Positions 26,409 through 35,397 are shown, counted from the stretch's first letter. The stretch: DNA of 64,000 bases from Paenibacillus sacheonensis (GCF_009909195.1 NZ_JAAAMU010000002.1:62001-126000), one strand, 5' to 3'. The notes: a model not told the origin generated them from the letters alone. Numbers and translations are program-made.

Positions 26409-26432
26409 GAATTACGGAATTCGACGTAATTC
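26409..26432. promoter_or_regulatory. Palindrome of unknown role upstream of the GGDEF-EAL gene
   Basis: GAATTACG (26409-26416) and CGTAATTC (26425-26432) are perfect eight-base arms 8 bases apart. The site is about 55 bases before the promoter candidate, so an operator is possible. The gap 26140-26591 otherwise contains a terminator, this palindrome and one promoter; no gene is seen. Confidence 0.35.
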
Positions 26433-26486
26433 GCTAATTTTGGATACGAATAGTTCCTAAAGACTAGGTAAAGTATTGCGATTTCA

Positions 26487-26514
26487 TTGAAAAATGTCGA
26501 ATAAAAGGTATAAT
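26487..26514 (+). promoter_or_regulatory. Candidate sigma-A promoter of the GGDEF-EAL gene
   Basis: TTGAAA (five of six) at 26487-26492, spacer 16, and a perfect TATAAT at 26509-26514, about 78 bases before the start codon. Confidence 0.6.
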
Positions 26515-26591
26515 TTAACACGACGGTCATTTTCCGATCCTTATACGCGTAGTTCGCAGGTCGTGGTACAAATACTGCTGGAGGTGCTCGC

Positions 26592-28355
26592 TTGATATTC
26601 GATGGTCATCTCCTTGTCATACTGGTTCTGCTCGCGGTTCTCCTATTCTTGCCGATCATGATGCATCGCAGAAACCGCTCTCGGAAGGAGAACCGGACGG
26701 CGAGGAAGTACGAAGTGCTGTATCAAATGTCGCCGGCGCCGATTCTCATCCTGGACCGGCATGCCCGCATTCATGAAGCGAACGCCAAGGCGGAGGAGAT
26801 GTTCGGCTTCGCTCAGGAAGCGCTCCGAAACGACGCTTTCGAGACATTCTTCGCTCCGGAAGAGCGTTCATTGTTTCGCGATCTGTATTTTTCGGAGTTC
26901 CCGAACATTAGCTGGCAGGGCAGGGAAATGGCGATGCAGGGAGCGGCAGGCGAATTAATCATCGTGCTGATCGACATGGAAACGATGGAGGAGAACGGGG
27001 AGTCCTACGCGATCGCGATCATTCGGGATATCACGCTGCGCAAGAGCATCGAGAAACGGTCCGATTATCTCGCGCGCCACGATATGTTGACCGGCTTGCC
27101 GAATCGGTTTGCATTCCAGCAGGCGCTGTCCGAAGCGCTTGCCGCCAAGAACGACGCCTCGACGTTCGATGCCGTGCTGCTCGTCGACCTGGATCGGTTT
27201 AAGCTCATCAACGATACGCTCGGCCATCAATGCGGCGATGATGTGTTGAAAGTCATCACGGAACGTTTCCGCGGATGTCTGACCGGCCATTCGCTGCTGG
27301 CTCGCGCGGGCGGGGACGAATTCATGGTGCTCGTGCGCGGAGCGGCGGAGTTCGATGACATCATCCGTTTGGCGGAGGAGCTGCAGGACGTGCTGGAAGC
27401 GCCGGTGTCTCTGCTCGGAAGCGATTATTATATGACGGCGAGCATCGGAATCAGCTTGTTCCCCGGCGACGGCGATACGGTGGATGCGGTCATCAAGAAT
27501 GCGGATATTGCGATGTACCATGCCAAAACCAGCGGCGGCAGCCAATATCGCTTATTCTCCAAAGAGTTGAATGCGTCGATCAAACGCATGGTCGATATGG
27601 AAGCGAGTCTGCGCAAGGCGCTGGACGAGAATGAATTTTATGTGCTGTACCAGCCCCAGACGGATATCGAGAGCGGGGTTATGATCGGGGCGGAAGCGCT
27701 GGTGCGCTGGAATTCCAAGGATTACGGCGTCGTTTCGCCGGCGGATTTCATTCCCCTGGCGGAGCAGACCGGGTTGATACTGAAGCTTGGCCAATGGGTG
27801 ATGCAAGAAGCCTGCCAGGAAGCCAAGCGCTGGGAACGGGCAGGGCGGGCGTCCATGACCGTGTCGGTCAACGTCTCGGCGAAGCAGTTCATGCAGCCGG
27901 ATTTCGTGGACATGGTCAAGGGCATCCTGAAGGAAACGGGATTGGATGCTCGGAAGCTGTGCATCGAAATTACCGAGAGCGTCGTCATCGACAAGCTGAA
28001 GTTTACGCTCAAGATGCTGGATGAACTGGTCGCGCTCGGCGTCGAGATATCCATCGACGATTTCGGGACGGGGTATTCCTCGTTGAGCCTGCTTCGCCAG
28101 CTGCCGATATCCGTCATCAAAATCGATCAGTCGTTCATCGCCGAGATGGTCGATGTCCATTCGGTTCGTTCCGTCGTGGCCGCCATGATCACGATGACGC
28201 ATCATCTCGGCAAGACGGTCGTCGCCGAAGGGATCGAATCGGATCAGCAGATGACCTGGCTGCGGGAAATGGGCTGCGATAAAGGGCAGGGCTATTTCAT
28301 CGACAAGCCGCTGTCGGCCGATCTCATGCAGACGAGAATGCGCAAAACGTCTTGA
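26592..28355 (+). CDS. Membrane-bound PAS-GGDEF-EAL protein (cyclic di-GMP turnover)
   Basis: 587 residues: one N-terminal membrane helix, a PAS domain (about 38-150, YQMSPAPILILDRHARIHEANAK), a GGDEF domain (about 155-320) with intact AGGDEF motif and DLDRFKLINDTLGH, and an EAL domain (about 335-580) with intact EALVRW, ITESVVID and DDFGTGYSSL. Both catalytic motifs look functional, so the protein may make and degrade cyclic di-GMP, with the balance set by the PAS signal. Start TTG with GGAGGTG 6 bases upstream. It stands alone between two terminators. Confidence 0.92.
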   Translation: MIFDGHLLVILVLLAVLLFLPIMMHRRNRSRKENRTARKYEVLYQMSPAPILILDRHARIHEANAKAEEMFGFAQEALRNDAFETFFAPEERSLFRDLYFSEFPNISWQGREMAMQGAAGELIIVLIDMETMEENGESYAIAIIRDITLRKSIEKRSDYLARHDMLTGLPNRFAFQQALSEALAAKNDASTFDAVLLVDLDRFKLINDTLGHQCGDDVLKVITERFRGCLTGHSLLARAGGDEFMVLVRGAAEFDDIIRLAEELQDVLEAPVSLLGSDYYMTASIGISLFPGDGDTVDAVIKNADIAMYHAKTSGGSQYRLFSKELNASIKRMVDMEASLRKALDENEFYVLYQPQTDIESGVMIGAEALVRWNSKDYGVVSPADFIPLAEQTGLILKLGQWVMQEACQEAKRWERAGRASMTVSVNVSAKQFMQPDFVDMVKGILKETGLDARKLCIEITESVVIDKLKFTLKMLDELVALGVEISIDDFGTGYSSLSLLRQLPISVIKIDQSFIAEMVDVHSVRSVVAAMITMTHHLGKTVVAEGIESDQQMTWLREMGCDKGQGYFIDKPLSADLMQTRMRKTS

Positions 28356-28444
28356 TCGAACGCGGAATCGAATTGGAATCTGAATTGGTTTGTTAATGTG
28401 ATTGAACGAATACGGCACGAATACGGAACGAATACGGCATAAAG

Positions 28445-28489
28445 GAAGCCCCGGCAGCAAGCGTACATACGCTTGTTGACCGGGGCTTC
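28445..28489. terminator. Bidirectional terminator between GGDEF-EAL gene and ytxJ
   Basis: Outer ten-base arms 28445-28454 and 28480-28489 enclose an inner stem CAAGCGTA/TACGCTTG. It separates two convergent genes. Confidence 0.8.
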
Positions 28490-28525
28490 TGGCTTGGAGC
28501 TTTGAGCTTGGACTGCTTGCAGCGA

Positions 28526-28873
28526 TTAATTCATAACCGCCTTCATATGCGCTTCCGTGATGGACCAGTGGGAAGCCGTCCAATACTTGGCTTTGTCTTT
28601 CACGAGAATGATTTGCGGCGATTCGTGCTTGACCGAGATGTCTTCGGCGATCTGATTGGAGACCGGCCGCGACTCGATGACTTTCACGAGCACGTAGTCC
28701 GTATCGCCGGGAGCCTCTTCGCCGTTCAAGTAGTTCGTGAATTCATTGTACGCGTTCGCGCTGACCGGACAAGTCGTGCTATGTTTGAACACGACGAGCG
28801 GGCGGGAGGCGGAGCCTTCGAGCGCGGCGTTCCATTCCTCAATGGATTGGATTTCTTTGAATGGCTGGGACAT
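28526..28873 (-). CDS. ytxJ: Bacillithiol-system redox-active protein YtxJ
   Basis: 115 residues with a thioredoxin-like fold and a monothiol active site, VFKHSTTCPVSANAY, instead of the usual CxxC. The C-terminal SPQIILVKDKAKYWTASHWSIT matches the YtxJ family. YtxJ is found in bacillithiol-using Firmicutes and is thought to act on bacillithiolated proteins. AGGAGA precedes the ATG by about 6 bases. The GH18 gene lies 105 bases upstream on the same strand, without a clear terminator between them. Confidence 0.9.
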   Translation of the reverse strand: MSQPFKEIQSIEEWNAALEGSASRPLVVFKHSTTCPVSANAYNEFTNYLNGEEAPGDTDYVLVKVIESRPVSNQIAEDISVKHESPQIILVKDKAKYWTASHWSITEAHMKAVMN

Positions 28874-28978
28874 GTCGCATTCTCCTAACTGTTATGAAAT
28901 GAGTTACAGTACTTCTTGCTCATCATCATACCACAACGGGGAATGCTTCACCACTCTTGAACGAGCGCTCCGCTGCCG

Positions 28979-30907
28979 CTATTTCTGCCGGAGCAGCATG
29001 CTCCACAGATCGGACTGTTCATAGCCGAGCCGCCATGCTGCAACGCCTGCCAAATCATACTTTTGCGCGATGGAGATGCGGGCTTTCATGGTCGCGGGCG
29101 TCTCCGCCCAGAACACGTGCGTATAGCCGTCCGCGCCGTTATACCTGTATTTGACCTGTCCGGAAGCAGCGTCGTACGTGCCGGACGCGCCGGTGGTTTG
29201 GATCAGCTCGGCGATGCTCTTCATCAAGATGGCTTGGCTGCCGGCAAGCTTGCCGGAGGCGTCGATGCGCCATTCGCGAACATAGAACGGAACGCCGAGC
29301 ATCAGCTTGGCGCGCGGGACGCCGTAAGCCAGGAACTGCTTCACGCCTTCTTCCGTCCAGGCGAGCTCCGCGACGGAACCTGCCTCGTCGCTTCCCTGCC
29401 AATGCTGATCGTAGGCCATGATCATGATCATGTCCACGATGCCGGCCAGCGCGGCTTGATCGTAGGCAGTCTTGGCATCCCATGCGACGTCGCCGCGCGG
29501 CAAGTCGACGGAAACCGTCAGTCCGGCTTGATGCGCCGCGGACGCGAGCGAACGAATGAATGCGGTGTACAGCGCGCGGTCGCCGCCGGCGAGCCCTTCG
29601 AAGTCGACGTTGACGCCTTCCACGTTCAGCGCCGACAGCTTGGCCACGAGCTTCGTGATGAACCGCGTCTTCGCCGCGGCATCGCGCAGGAACGCGCTGG
29701 TCAGCTTGCTGTCGAATTGATTGCTGACCAGCGGCGTCAGCTTGATGCCGGAAGAGCGAAGCGAATCGACGAGCGACGCATCGGAAGCGTCCGTGATGGA
29801 GCCGTCGGCTGCGGCGAGCTCGAACCAGGAAGGGGAGTCGATATCCAGTCCCTGCGTCTGGCCGATCTGCTCCAGTACCGTCTGCGTGCGGGAAGAGCCG
29901 TTCCAGGCGAGATAGAGCAGCTGCTTGGTGTTGTCCCATACGGTGCGGCTGTCTGCCGTAACGACGATGCTGTCCCTGTATTGCGCCGCATACGGAACGG
30001 CGCTCTTCAGCGCGTGGAAGTTCTTGAGCAGCTTGTTGCCTTGGAAGACGGATAAATAAGGCATGTTCGTCCACCAGGGCACGCCGTCCTTCAAGACGGT
30101 AGAGCCCGATAACGTTTTGGCATACGCGATCGCGCTATAAATACTAGTGTAAGAGCCCAGCACGGGACCGGACTGGATAACCGTGTAGGAAGGTTCATTG
30201 CGATGCACGACTTGATTCGTCGACGTATTGACGACGGTACTGCCGGGATGGCTGGCCGAAGCGCGGATGGCATCCAGCAGGAAGCCGTACGTTTTGGTTA
30301 CGACCGGTTCGCCGTCCTTCGCCACGCTGTATTTCGGTGCCGCCGCGCGCTGCGCATTCTCCTGGGCGACCGTCAGATTGTCCCATACCCACTGGTTGGC
30401 GGCCAGGTCCATGATATGGCTGTTGGCAAAGGACTTGGCAGCCTTCTTCGCCTCGGCAAGGGTCGCGAACGACCAGGAATCGGAGGTTTTGTCGCCTTGG
30501 TATAGGCGGAAATTCGGGAATTCGGCTTCAATGAAGCCCGGCGCTTCCAGGTCGCGGATTTGAGCGAATCGTTTGCCGGCGGCGTAGCGTTTCGCTTCCG
30601 CCAACGTCGTGAATTCGCGGCCCGGGGAAGAGATGCCGTACTCGTACACCTTGTACCTCGGGAAATTGTCCCACACCCATTGGCGGCCGGTAATTTTCTC
30701 GACGTGGGAATAGGAGAATGATTTGGCATAAGTAATGGCGCCGGCGCTCGTCGTGAATTCGCGAAGCGCTTTCTCGTTCTGATAGACGCGATAGTTCTTC
30801 GTGCTGTCGGAGGCGGCATTCGCATCCGATGCGGCGAACGTAGTCAAGCCGGCTTGCAAGGCCAAGGAAACGGCGATAACGGAATTCCATTTGATTCGAT
30901 TCTGCAT
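28979..30907 (-). CDS. Secreted GH18 glycosidase with six N-terminal repeats
   Basis: 642 residues. A signal peptide (VIAVSLALQAGLTTFAASDANA) ends near residue 31. About residues 37-331 are six copies of a 45-60-residue unit with the pattern Y-x-V...F-x-T...A-x-x-YAK...S-x-V...WDN. The GH18 barrel follows: GVNVDFEGLAG carries the catalytic D-x-E, with IMAYDQHW and GVAAWRLGYEQSD as later signature strands. This is the arrangement of YaaH/YdhD-like enzymes acting on peptidoglycan or chitin-type glycans; the repeats presumably bind the wall. ATG 30907 is chosen though its GGAG site is about 15 bases away; TTG 30934 has none. Confidence 0.85.
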   Translation of the reverse strand: MQNRIKWNSVIAVSLALQAGLTTFAASDANAASDSTKNYRVYQNEKALREFTTSAGAITYAKSFSYSHVEKITGRQWVWDNFPRYKVYEYGISSPGREFTTLAEAKRYAAGKRFAQIRDLEAPGFIEAEFPNFRLYQGDKTSDSWSFATLAEAKKAAKSFANSHIMDLAANQWVWDNLTVAQENAQRAAAPKYSVAKDGEPVVTKTYGFLLDAIRASASHPGSTVVNTSTNQVVHRNEPSYTVIQSGPVLGSYTSIYSAIAYAKTLSGSTVLKDGVPWWTNMPYLSVFQGNKLLKNFHALKSAVPYAAQYRDSIVVTADSRTVWDNTKQLLYLAWNGSSRTQTVLEQIGQTQGLDIDSPSWFELAAADGSITDASDASLVDSLRSSGIKLTPLVSNQFDSKLTSAFLRDAAAKTRFITKLVAKLSALNVEGVNVDFEGLAGGDRALYTAFIRSLASAAHQAGLTVSVDLPRGDVAWDAKTAYDQAALAGIVDMIMIMAYDQHWQGSDEAGSVAELAWTEEGVKQFLAYGVPRAKLMLGVPFYVREWRIDASGKLAGSQAILMKSIAELIQTTGASGTYDAASGQVKYRYNGADGYTHVFWAETPATMKARISIAQKYDLAGVAAWRLGYEQSDLWSMLLRQK

Positions 30908-31056
30908 ATGCGTGTACGTTCGCTCCTCTCTCAAACTACGCAGTTAGACGCGATATGTTGGGAGAGGTTGCGATATTGGTTGCGAGATTCGACAATTTTC
31001 GAATAGAAAAGGACGGGGAGGCTGTCGAAAAGGCCGTAAGACGATTCCGGCGGCAC

Positions 31057-31086
31057 AAAAAAACGGGGCAGCGTGAGCTGCACCCG
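31057..31086 (-). terminator. Intrinsic terminator after the YxcD-like gene (minus strand)
   Basis: Read on the minus strand, a ten-base stem (31086-31077 with 31072-31064, loop TCAC) runs into seven T residues (31063-31057). It ends the two-gene unit upstream. Confidence 0.8.
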
Positions 31087-31134
31087 TCGGCGATTTTTGC
31101 TGTTTGACGTATTCTTGAAGCCTGGCGCGCTGCA

Positions 31135-31413
31135 TCAGTCTTCAATATCCGCCCAAAATTCCTCGTCCGCATCCAGCGTAATCTGGGAGCGGAATTTGCG
31201 AAGCTGGTACTGCTTCAGCAAATATTGCTCGATCGCCTCCAGCAGGTTCGCCTCGACCAGATACTGGCTTCGGCCCTTCACCCATACCTCGGCGGTATAG
31301 CCGTATTCTTCCTCCCATGACAACTGCACTTCGACATCCGTCGGCGAGACGCCCCTGCGTTCTGCCATATGGAGGCAAACGGCATTAATGATCTCGTCGG
31401 TGTAGATCCGCAT
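31135..31413 (-). CDS. YxcD-like (DUF2653) small protein
   Basis: 92 residues, acidic. The sequence IYTDEIINAVCLHMAERRGVSP and EVQLSWEEEYGYTAEVWVKGRSQYLVEANLLEAIEQYL is that of the YxcD/DUF2653 family of Bacilli, which has no known function. The ATG follows the stop of the Tim44-like gene by 2 bases and its ribosome site (GGAGA) lies inside that gene, so translation is coupled. Confidence 0.82.
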   Translation of the reverse strand: MRIYTDEIINAVCLHMAERRGVSPTDVEVQLSWEEEYGYTAEVWVKGRSQYLVEANLLEAIEQYLLKQYQLRKFRSQITLDADEEFWADIED

Positions 31414-31415
31414 CC

Positions 31416-31850
31416 TTAATAAGGTCTCCGATGATCGGGATTCGCGGGCTTATTCCGGTTTCGGAAGTAGCGGACGATACCGAGAATCAGTACGATGCCG
31501 ACATAGATGGCGAGTATATTGATTAGAAAACCGAATATGTTGCCGAGGAAGCCCATGTTGCCGAACAAGCCGCCGAACATCAAGCCTGCCAGGCCGCCGA
31601 TCATAAGTCCCTTCATGAAGCCGCCGCCGCTGAAAAATCCGCGGTTCGCGTTCGTCGCCGTACCCGATTTCGTCGTGCCCGAGGTACCCGACGTGCTTTT
31701 GTTTACGTTGTCCGCCGGTTTGGACGGCGTCGTGGTGTAGCTCTTCTTCGGCGATTTGAAGCCGCCGCCGCGCGGTCTGGCATCTGCGGATCCGACGCTG
31801 ACCACGAAGAACAGCGCGAACGCCATCAAAATCATAATCCCCTTCTTCAT
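31416..31850 (-). CDS. Small membrane protein, Tim44-like N-terminal type
   Basis: 144 residues: a signal or first helix (GIMILMAFALFFVVSVGSADA), a low-complexity Ser/Thr/Lys segment, then a Gly-rich hydrophobic stretch (GGGFMKGLMIGGLAGLMFGGLFG) and another helix (IFGFLINILAIYVGIVLILGIV). This is the pattern of bacterial proteins named after Tim44-like import proteins, but the C-terminal Tim44 domain is absent. ATG 31850 has AGGAGG 10 bases upstream. Function unknown. Confidence 0.75.
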   Translation of the reverse strand: MKKGIMILMAFALFFVVSVGSADARPRGGGFKSPKKSYTTTPSKPADNVNKSTSGTSGTTKSGTATNANRGFFSGGGFMKGLMIGGLAGLMFGGLFGNMGFLGNIFGFLINILAIYVGIVLILGIVRYFRNRNKPANPDHRRPY

Positions 31851-31981
31851 CTGCAAGTCTCCTCCTGTTTTTCATAAGCTGATAGGCTTATTGCACTTCA
31901 GTACAATTACGTCTAATATAATCAAAGGTTTCAGTTTTCATTCCCGTTTCGGAATAATGGCGGAATAAATGGGGGATCCAG

Positions 31982-32512
31982 GTGGACAATGGACGGTATC
32001 CGGACGACTACGAGTCGTATTTATATGAATTTCATGCAACGAGAGACTATTTTGAATGCCATGAGCTGCTCGAGGACTATTGGAAGGCGAATCCCGGCGA
32101 TGGGTACGGCCATGCTTGGGTCGGCTTGATCCAACTCGCCGTCGGGTCCTATCATCATCGCAGGGACAATCTTCACGGCGCGTCGAAAATGTACCGCCAA
32201 GCGTTCCGCCGGCTCGAAGCCGGGCAGCTTAACGAACTCGGCATCGACGGACAAGAGCTGTTGTCCCGAATCGATCGGAGGATCGCCGCGGCGGAGAACG
32301 GAGAGACGTTCGCGGATCTGATGATTCCAATCGTCGACGAGGCGCTGCTGGAGCGGCTCCGGGCATCTGCTGAAGCGAACGGCATTGCTTGGGGGGCGCC
32401 GAGTTCCGCCGATCAGGCGTTAGTGCACAGGCATATGCTGCGCGACCGCAGCGACGTGATAGCCGCCAGAGCGGCTGCGGCAGCTCAGAGAAGCCGTCCG
32501 AGCAGCGGCTGA
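31982..32512 (+). CDS. DUF309 domain protein
   Basis: 176 residues. The N-terminal YLYEFHATRDYFECHELLEDYWKAN followed by AWVGLIQLAVGSYHHRRDNLHGA is the DUF309 helical core, with conserved H, E and W residues. The C-terminal 70 residues are less conserved. The protein is soluble and has no assigned reaction. GTG start. It is divergent from the Tim44-like gene; TTGCAC and a TATAAT-like sequence are in the gap (31891-31922). Confidence 0.85.
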   Translation: MDNGRYPDDYESYLYEFHATRDYFECHELLEDYWKANPGDGYGHAWVGLIQLAVGSYHHRRDNLHGASKMYRQAFRRLEAGQLNELGIDGQELLSRIDRRIAAAENGETFADLMIPIVDEALLERLRASAEANGIAWGAPSSADQALVHRHMLRDRSDVIAARAAAAAQRSRPSSG

Positions 32513-32640
32513 TACTTGCTTGCGGCGGCTGATGCCAACTTGGAGCTGCAGTGCCTCGGGCAGCCCGTTCGTATGGCAATGTGCGGTAAGCGGGCAATAC
32601 ATTCTGCATTGCCATGCATAAGAGAATACGGCAGCATGCA

Positions 32641-32690
32641 AAAAGCTTAGCGCCGCGAGGAGGTCATCCTTGCGATGCTAAGCTTTTTTG
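32641..32690. terminator. Terminator hairpin between DUF309 gene and carbonic anhydrase gene
   Basis: AAAAAGCTTAGC (32641-32652) pairs with GCTAAGCTTTTTT (32678-32690), with a smaller stem in the loop. The symmetric A and T runs let it work on both strands for two convergent genes. Confidence 0.8.
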
Positions 32691-32699
32691 GGATGCATG

Positions 32700-33263
32700 T
32701 TAAGCTTGGTAGCCGTCAACCACGAGATCCAGCTTGCCCGTGGTCGGGTGAATGATCATGCCGTGCACGGGGGTGCCCGGCGGCAGAAGCGGATGGTTCT
32801 TGATGATGCCGACGCTTCGTTCCACGCTGTCCTGCACGTTGTCGAAGCCGGTCAGCCAACGCTCCAGGTGAATGCCGGAATTGTTCAACGTATCAATGGT
32901 GTTCTCCGAGATTCCGCGTTCCTTCATATGCGAGAGGACCACCTCGGAATCGAGTCCGGTCATGCCGCAATCGTGGTGGCCGATGAGGATGACTTCTTGG
33001 GCGCCGAGCTCGTAGACGGCGACCAGGATGCTTCGCATGATATTGCCGAACGGCTGCGTGACGATCGCGCCCGCGTTTTTAATGATTTTGGCGTCGCCGT
33101 TGCGCAGGTTCAGCGCCTTAGGCAATAGCTCCGTCAGCCGCGCATCCATGCAGGTGACGATGGCGACTTTTTTATCGGGAAACTTCGTGGTCAAGTATTG
33201 CTCGTATTCGCGGTTTTCCACGAATTGTTCATTAAAGGCTAAGATGTTTTGTACAGTGCTCAA
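32700..33263 (-). CDS. Beta-class carbonic anhydrase
   Basis: 187 residues. The zinc ligands are visible as C38 (with D40 and R42 in CMDAR), H96 and C99 (HHDC). The Asp-Arg pair is the usual catalytic dyad of beta-class enzymes, which interconvert CO2 and bicarbonate. The size fits the short Gram-positive type. The start is TTG with AGGAGG 7 bases upstream. The HesB-like gene ends 70 bases upstream on the same strand, so they may share the promoter at 33704-33732. Confidence 0.92.
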   Translation of the reverse strand: MSTVQNILAFNEQFVENREYEQYLTTKFPDKKVAIVTCMDARLTELLPKALNLRNGDAKIIKNAGAIVTQPFGNIMRSILVAVYELGAQEVILIGHHDCGMTGLDSEVVLSHMKERGISENTIDTLNNSGIHLERWLTGFDNVQDSVERSVGIIKNHPLLPPGTPVHGMIIHPTTGKLDLVVDGYQA

Positions 33264-33333
33264 GCTGGTTCCTCCTCGCGAAATATCCCGCAGTATGTAG
33301 TTATTTTCTCTTTTGGCGCCTCTTGCCCGGTTG

Positions 33334-33654
33334 TTATTGCTTGATGAAGCGTAAATTCGAGGTATAAATTTGGCTGTCGCTCTTCAGGACGAACGCATTG
33401 CGCGCCGCCTGAAAATCGATCTTGAGCTCGGGCTCGAAGAACACCTCGTAGTTGGGCTCGTACCATACGGAATAGGGCGTTCCCTCGCCCAGCGCATCGT
33501 TCGGATCCGGCCCGTTGACCATCAGGAGCGTCGGCACGCCGTTCATGACGCAGCCGCAGCCCTCAGTGTCGTACAGAAGCTTCAAGCTCTTGCTGGCGTC
33601 CGCAAGCGGTTCGGCCAGTTTCTCCACGGCGCTGGGAGTAAAAGTAAAATGCAT
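33334..33654 (-). CDS. HesB/IscA-like iron-sulfur biosynthesis family protein
   Basis: 106 residues. The sequence MHFTFTPSAVEKLAEPLA, LKLLYDTEGCGCVMNGVP and VWYEPNYEVFFEPELKIDF matches the HesB-like domain family seen in Bacilli (YqkB-like). The only cysteines are in CGC, so the three-cysteine IscA pattern is incomplete and a direct iron-sulfur role is uncertain. ATG 33654 has GAAAGGAG 8 bases upstream. Confidence 0.82.
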   Translation of the reverse strand: MHFTFTPSAVEKLAEPLADASKSLKLLYDTEGCGCVMNGVPTLLMVNGPDPNDALGEGTPYSVWYEPNYEVFFEPELKIDFQAARNAFVLKSDSQIYTSNLRFIKQ

Positions 33655-33703
33655 GATCAGGACTCCTTTCCGCGAAATGAATGGCAACCTAGGATTAAAG
33701 TTG

Positions 33704-33732
33704 ATTATACGGTTTGCAAAAAGTATGATCAA
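33704..33732 (-). promoter_or_regulatory. Sigma-A promoter for the HesB-like gene
   Basis: On the minus strand TTGATC (33732-33727), a 17-base spacer and a perfect TATAAT (33709-33704), about 50 bases before the start codon. Confidence 0.72.
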
Positions 33733-33773
33733 GTAGGAGCGGGAATAACGACGATGGAAAGGTGATGATCGCA

Positions 33774-35291
33774 TTGACGGCAACGCAGGAAAACGAAGCG
33801 CTGGGATCGTTTATCGAACGCATCGGATTGATCAAGAGCTATGAAGAAGCGCTGGCGGTACTTTATTGGGATTTGCGCACGGGAGCGCCCCGCAAAGGGA
33901 TGGACGTACGTTCGGAGGCGATCGGCAACCTGTCCGGCCAAATGTTCAAGCTCTCCACCGCGCCGGAATTAGGCGAATGGCTAAGCGCGCTCGAGAAGCC
34001 GGATACATACGAAACGTTGAACGAAGTGCATCGGCGTCTCGTCTCGGAGACGCGCAAGGACTATGACCGCAGCGTCAAGATCCCGCCGAAGCTGTACCAG
34101 GACTACGTCGTCCTGACGTCGCAGGCGGAATCGATGTGGGAAGAGGCCAAGACGAACAGCGACTACGCGTCGTTCGAGCCGTTCTTGGACAAAATCATCG
34201 CTTATACGAATCAATTCATCGATCTGTGGGGCGTCAAGGGCACGCGCTACGACACGCTGCTCGATGCTTACGAACCGGGCATGACGACGGCCGAGCTCGA
34301 CCGCGTATTCGGCGGCTTGCGGGAGAAGCTCGTTCCGCTGTCCGCGGCAATCGCGGCATCGCCGCATCAGCCGAAGACCGGATTCCTGCAGCAGAAATAC
34401 CCGAAGGAAGCGCAGAAGAAATTCAGTCTGTTTATTTTGGAGCAAATGGGCTTCGATTTCGCCGCGGGCCGCCTGGACGAAAGCGCCCATCCGTTCGCTA
34501 CGGGCCTGAATCCCGGAGACGTTCGAATCACGACGCGCTATCTCGAAGGCGACGTGACCAGCGCGCTGTTCGGCACGATTCACGAAGGCGGGCACGCGCT
34601 CTACGAGCAGAATATCCGCAAGGATCTGGTCGGCACGACGCTCGCGACGGGAACGTCGATGGGGATCCATGAATCGCAGTCGCGGTTCTGGGAGAACGTA
34701 ATCGGCCGTTCGATGAGCTTCTGGAGCCGATATTACGGCGATTTGCAGCAGCATTTCCCGGGCCAGTTGGACGTCTCCATGGAAGAGTTCTACCGTGCGA
34801 CGAACGTCGTGGAGCCGTCGCTCATTCGGATCGAAGCGGATGAATTGACCTATAATCTGCACATCATTATCCGTTATGAGCTGGAGAAGCTGATCTTCAA
34901 CGAAGGGGCGAAGGCCTCCGAACTGCCGGCGTTGTGGAACGCCAAATACAAGGAATACCTTGGCATCGAACCGCAGAACGACGGCGAGGGCGTGCTGCAG
35001 GACGTGCACTGGTCAGGCGGCGCGTTCGGCTACTTCCCGTCGTACTCGCTCGGCAATATGTACGCCGCTCAGATTACCGATACGCTCGAGCGCGAGCTGC
35101 CGGACTTCTGGTCGCTCGTGGAGCAGGGCAACCTGCTACCGATCAAGGAATGGCTGACGGATAGGATTTATCAGTACGGCAAGCTGAGAACCCCATCCGA
35201 ATTGATCGAGGGCATTACCGGCAAGCCGCTGGATCCGGATTATCTCGTCCGGTACCTGCAGAAGAAGTACGCGGCTATTTATAAACTGTAA
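33774..35291 (+). CDS. M32 family metallocarboxypeptidase
   Basis: 505 residues from TTG 33774, the usual length for this family. The zinc motif HExxH is HEGGH in GTIHEGGHALYEQN (near residue 269), and the downstream MGIHESQSRFWENVIGRS provides the third ligand (ESQSRFWEN is a family signature). It removes C-terminal residues from peptides in the cytoplasm. TTG 33774 follows AAAGGTG by about 9 bases; GTG 33762 and ATG 33765 are alternatives too close to that site. Confidence 0.92.
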   Translation: MTATQENEALGSFIERIGLIKSYEEALAVLYWDLRTGAPRKGMDVRSEAIGNLSGQMFKLSTAPELGEWLSALEKPDTYETLNEVHRRLVSETRKDYDRSVKIPPKLYQDYVVLTSQAESMWEEAKTNSDYASFEPFLDKIIAYTNQFIDLWGVKGTRYDTLLDAYEPGMTTAELDRVFGGLREKLVPLSAAIAASPHQPKTGFLQQKYPKEAQKKFSLFILEQMGFDFAAGRLDESAHPFATGLNPGDVRITTRYLEGDVTSALFGTIHEGGHALYEQNIRKDLVGTTLATGTSMGIHESQSRFWENVIGRSMSFWSRYYGDLQQHFPGQLDVSMEEFYRATNVVEPSLIRIEADELTYNLHIIIRYELEKLIFNEGAKASELPALWNAKYKEYLGIEPQNDGEGVLQDVHWSGGAFGYFPSYSLGNMYAAQITDTLERELPDFWSLVEQGNLLPIKEWLTDRIYQYGKLRTPSELIEGITGKPLDPDYLVRYLQKKYAAIYKL

Positions 35292-35311
35292 CGACCGGTT
35301 CGCAGCCCGCG

Positions 35312-35347
35312 AGACCGCTTTCGCCTATGGCGAGGGCGGTCTTTTTT
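35312..35347 (+). terminator. Intrinsic terminator after the M32 carboxypeptidase gene
   Basis: AGACCGC (35312-35318) pairs with GCGGTCT (35336-35342), with an inner TTCGCC/GGCGA stem, and a T run follows. Confidence 0.85.
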
Positions 35348-35397
35348 ATGGGGAAGGGGCAGTCAGAGTTAATCTGCGAACAGAGCCCGAAGGCTGA

